A stretch of 64,000 nucleotides of DNA from Algoriphagus sp. GTDB taxonomy: Bacteria > Bacteroidota > Bacteroidia > Cytophagales > Cyclobacteriaceae. The stretch lies in the NCBI RefSeq assembly GCF_024305035.1, contig NZ_JAMWZB010000020.1, forward strand, positions 818 to 64,817. Direction: 5' to 3'. Shown in pieces: positions 63,634 through 64,000 of the stretch. Under the pieces are notes generated by a model, which saw nothing but the letters and a program-made list of their open reading frames with translations, ran no database searches and was not told the DNA's origin. The stretch's first letter is position 1; the number at the start of each line of letters is the position of its first letter. The position numbers and the translations under genes were made by a program.

Positions 63634-64000
63634 TGTTTGAGAGTCTGGAGGGATTGTAAAAGCGTAGGAATTAATTCTGTAACCGTGGGATGAGTAAAAA
63701 CTCCATTCTTCAGTACATCAACATGCAATTTTCCATACATGGCTGTAAGGAATATACCGATGATTTCGTCTGCACCTGGTCCACAAATCATTGCACCTGC
63801 AATCAAGCCACTTTTCTCTTCGACCAAAACCTCCATTTTCCCCTGCGTTTCCCCCTTTTCTTTGGCTCGATTGATTTGGGACATGGGCATTTCAGCAAAT
63901 AAGAAACTTTCATTCGAGCTTAGAGCTTGAGTTTTAGTGATGCCGGCCCTCGCAAACGGTGGGTCGATATAAAGGGCGTAATTGAGGATACGATCGCTGA
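63630..64000 (-). CDS. FAD-dependent pyridine nucleotide-disulfide oxidoreductase (C-terminal part, runs off the right edge)
   Basis: About 123 codons are visible, reading without interruption from the edge to the stop at 63630. YIDPPFARAGITKTQA is the start of the dimerisation domain of class I flavoprotein disulfide reductases. GLIAGAMICGPGADEIIGIF follows, and HPTVTELIPTL near the C-terminus carries the catalytic histidine and glutamate of the dihydrolipoamide dehydrogenase/mercuric reductase group. The FAD and NAD domains and the N-terminal disulfide are outside the window, so the exact enzyme cannot be named. The gene overlaps the TspO-like gene by 4 nt. Confidence 0.85.
   Translation of the reverse strand, partial: SDRILNYALYIDPPFARAGITKTQALSSNESFLFAEMPMSQINRAKEKGETQGKMEVLVEEKSGLIAGAMICGPGADEIIGIFLTAMYGKLHVDVLKNGVFTHPTVTELIPTLLQSLQTLKQ

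Noticed and set aside
1..64000. CRISPR array, insertion sequences, prophage or secondary-metabolite cluster
   Set aside because: No regularly spaced repeats, transposase, capsid or integrase genes, and no synthase modules are present anywhere in the window.

Overview
The window looks like a chromosome segment from a member of the Bacteroidota, most likely order Cytophagales and probably a marine Cyclobacteriaceae such as an Algoriphagus relative. This placement is inferred from gene content: a TonB-dependent receptor with a carboxypeptidase-like domain, DUF4221, DUF4421 and DUF5916 proteins, a GH133/GT4/GH57 glucan cluster, and a class Ia nrdBA operon. The promoters support it too: several upstream regions carry the Bacteroidota -7 box TAnnTTTG, and two tRNA promoters read TTG-N19/20-TACCTTTG. 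Almost all genes are ordinary chromosomal genes with clear orthologues. There is no CRISPR array, prophage or insertion sequence. The only recognisable mobile element is the 5' end of a group II intron at the left edge, inserted directly behind a terminator.

Layout. 0-4.2 kb: intron end, secreted M1 peptidase, TonB-dependent receptor. 4.3-4.5 kb: tandem tRNA-Val genes. 4.7-8.2 kb: Rho-N-like small protein, PfpI-type protein, ALDH7-type dehydrogenase, DUF4421 protein. 8.5-10.9 kb: two glycosyltransferases and an FkbM methyltransferase. 11-19.4 kb: aminotransferase, MORN-like protein, lipB, a small conserved protein, an exonuclease, rnr, a polyprenyl synthase and a rhomboid protease. 19.5-25.4 kb: BNR/sortilin-type protein and S9 peptidase. 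25.5-30.3 kb: rplU-rpmA, a long non-coding leader, nrdBA. 30.4-35.6 kb: DUF1569 protein, gcvP, M28 peptidase. 35.6-38.2 kb: an A/T-rich trio of a secreted six-cysteine peptide, a DUF4221 lipoprotein and an alpha/beta hydrolase-like protein. 38.4-41.5 kb: DEAD-box helicase, dihydroorotase, tRNA-His and a possible 46-codon gene with its own terminator. 41.6-46 kb: alpha-glucan operon. 46-55.2 kb: panB, a phosphoribosyltransferase, rsgA, waaA, a PTP/kinase/GNAT operon, a Tat-exported oxidoreductase, aspartate kinase and fbp. 55.2-64 kb: a sugar dehydrogenase lipoprotein, DUF5916 and TonB-receptor pair, a small orphan gene beside a strong inverted repeat, a Ca/Na antiporter, a TspO-like membrane protein and a truncated flavin disulfide oxidoreductase.

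How the genes fit together. The secreted peptidases (M1, S9, M28) and TonB receptors suggest a heterotroph that digests protein and takes up the products. The GH133-GT4-GH57 operon handles a glycogen-like polymer, with fbp nearby in gluconeogenesis. nrdBA, pyrC, panB, lipB and gcvP are core metabolism. The least explained items are the peptide-DUF4221-hydrolase trio, the structured nrd leader, the orphan hairpin at 8.25 kb, the 46-codon ORF after tRNA-His and the dyad at 61.26 kb.

Many tabulated longest ORFs begin at upstream alternative codons. Where a signal peptide, conserved family start or gene overlap indicated a later start, the shorter version is given.
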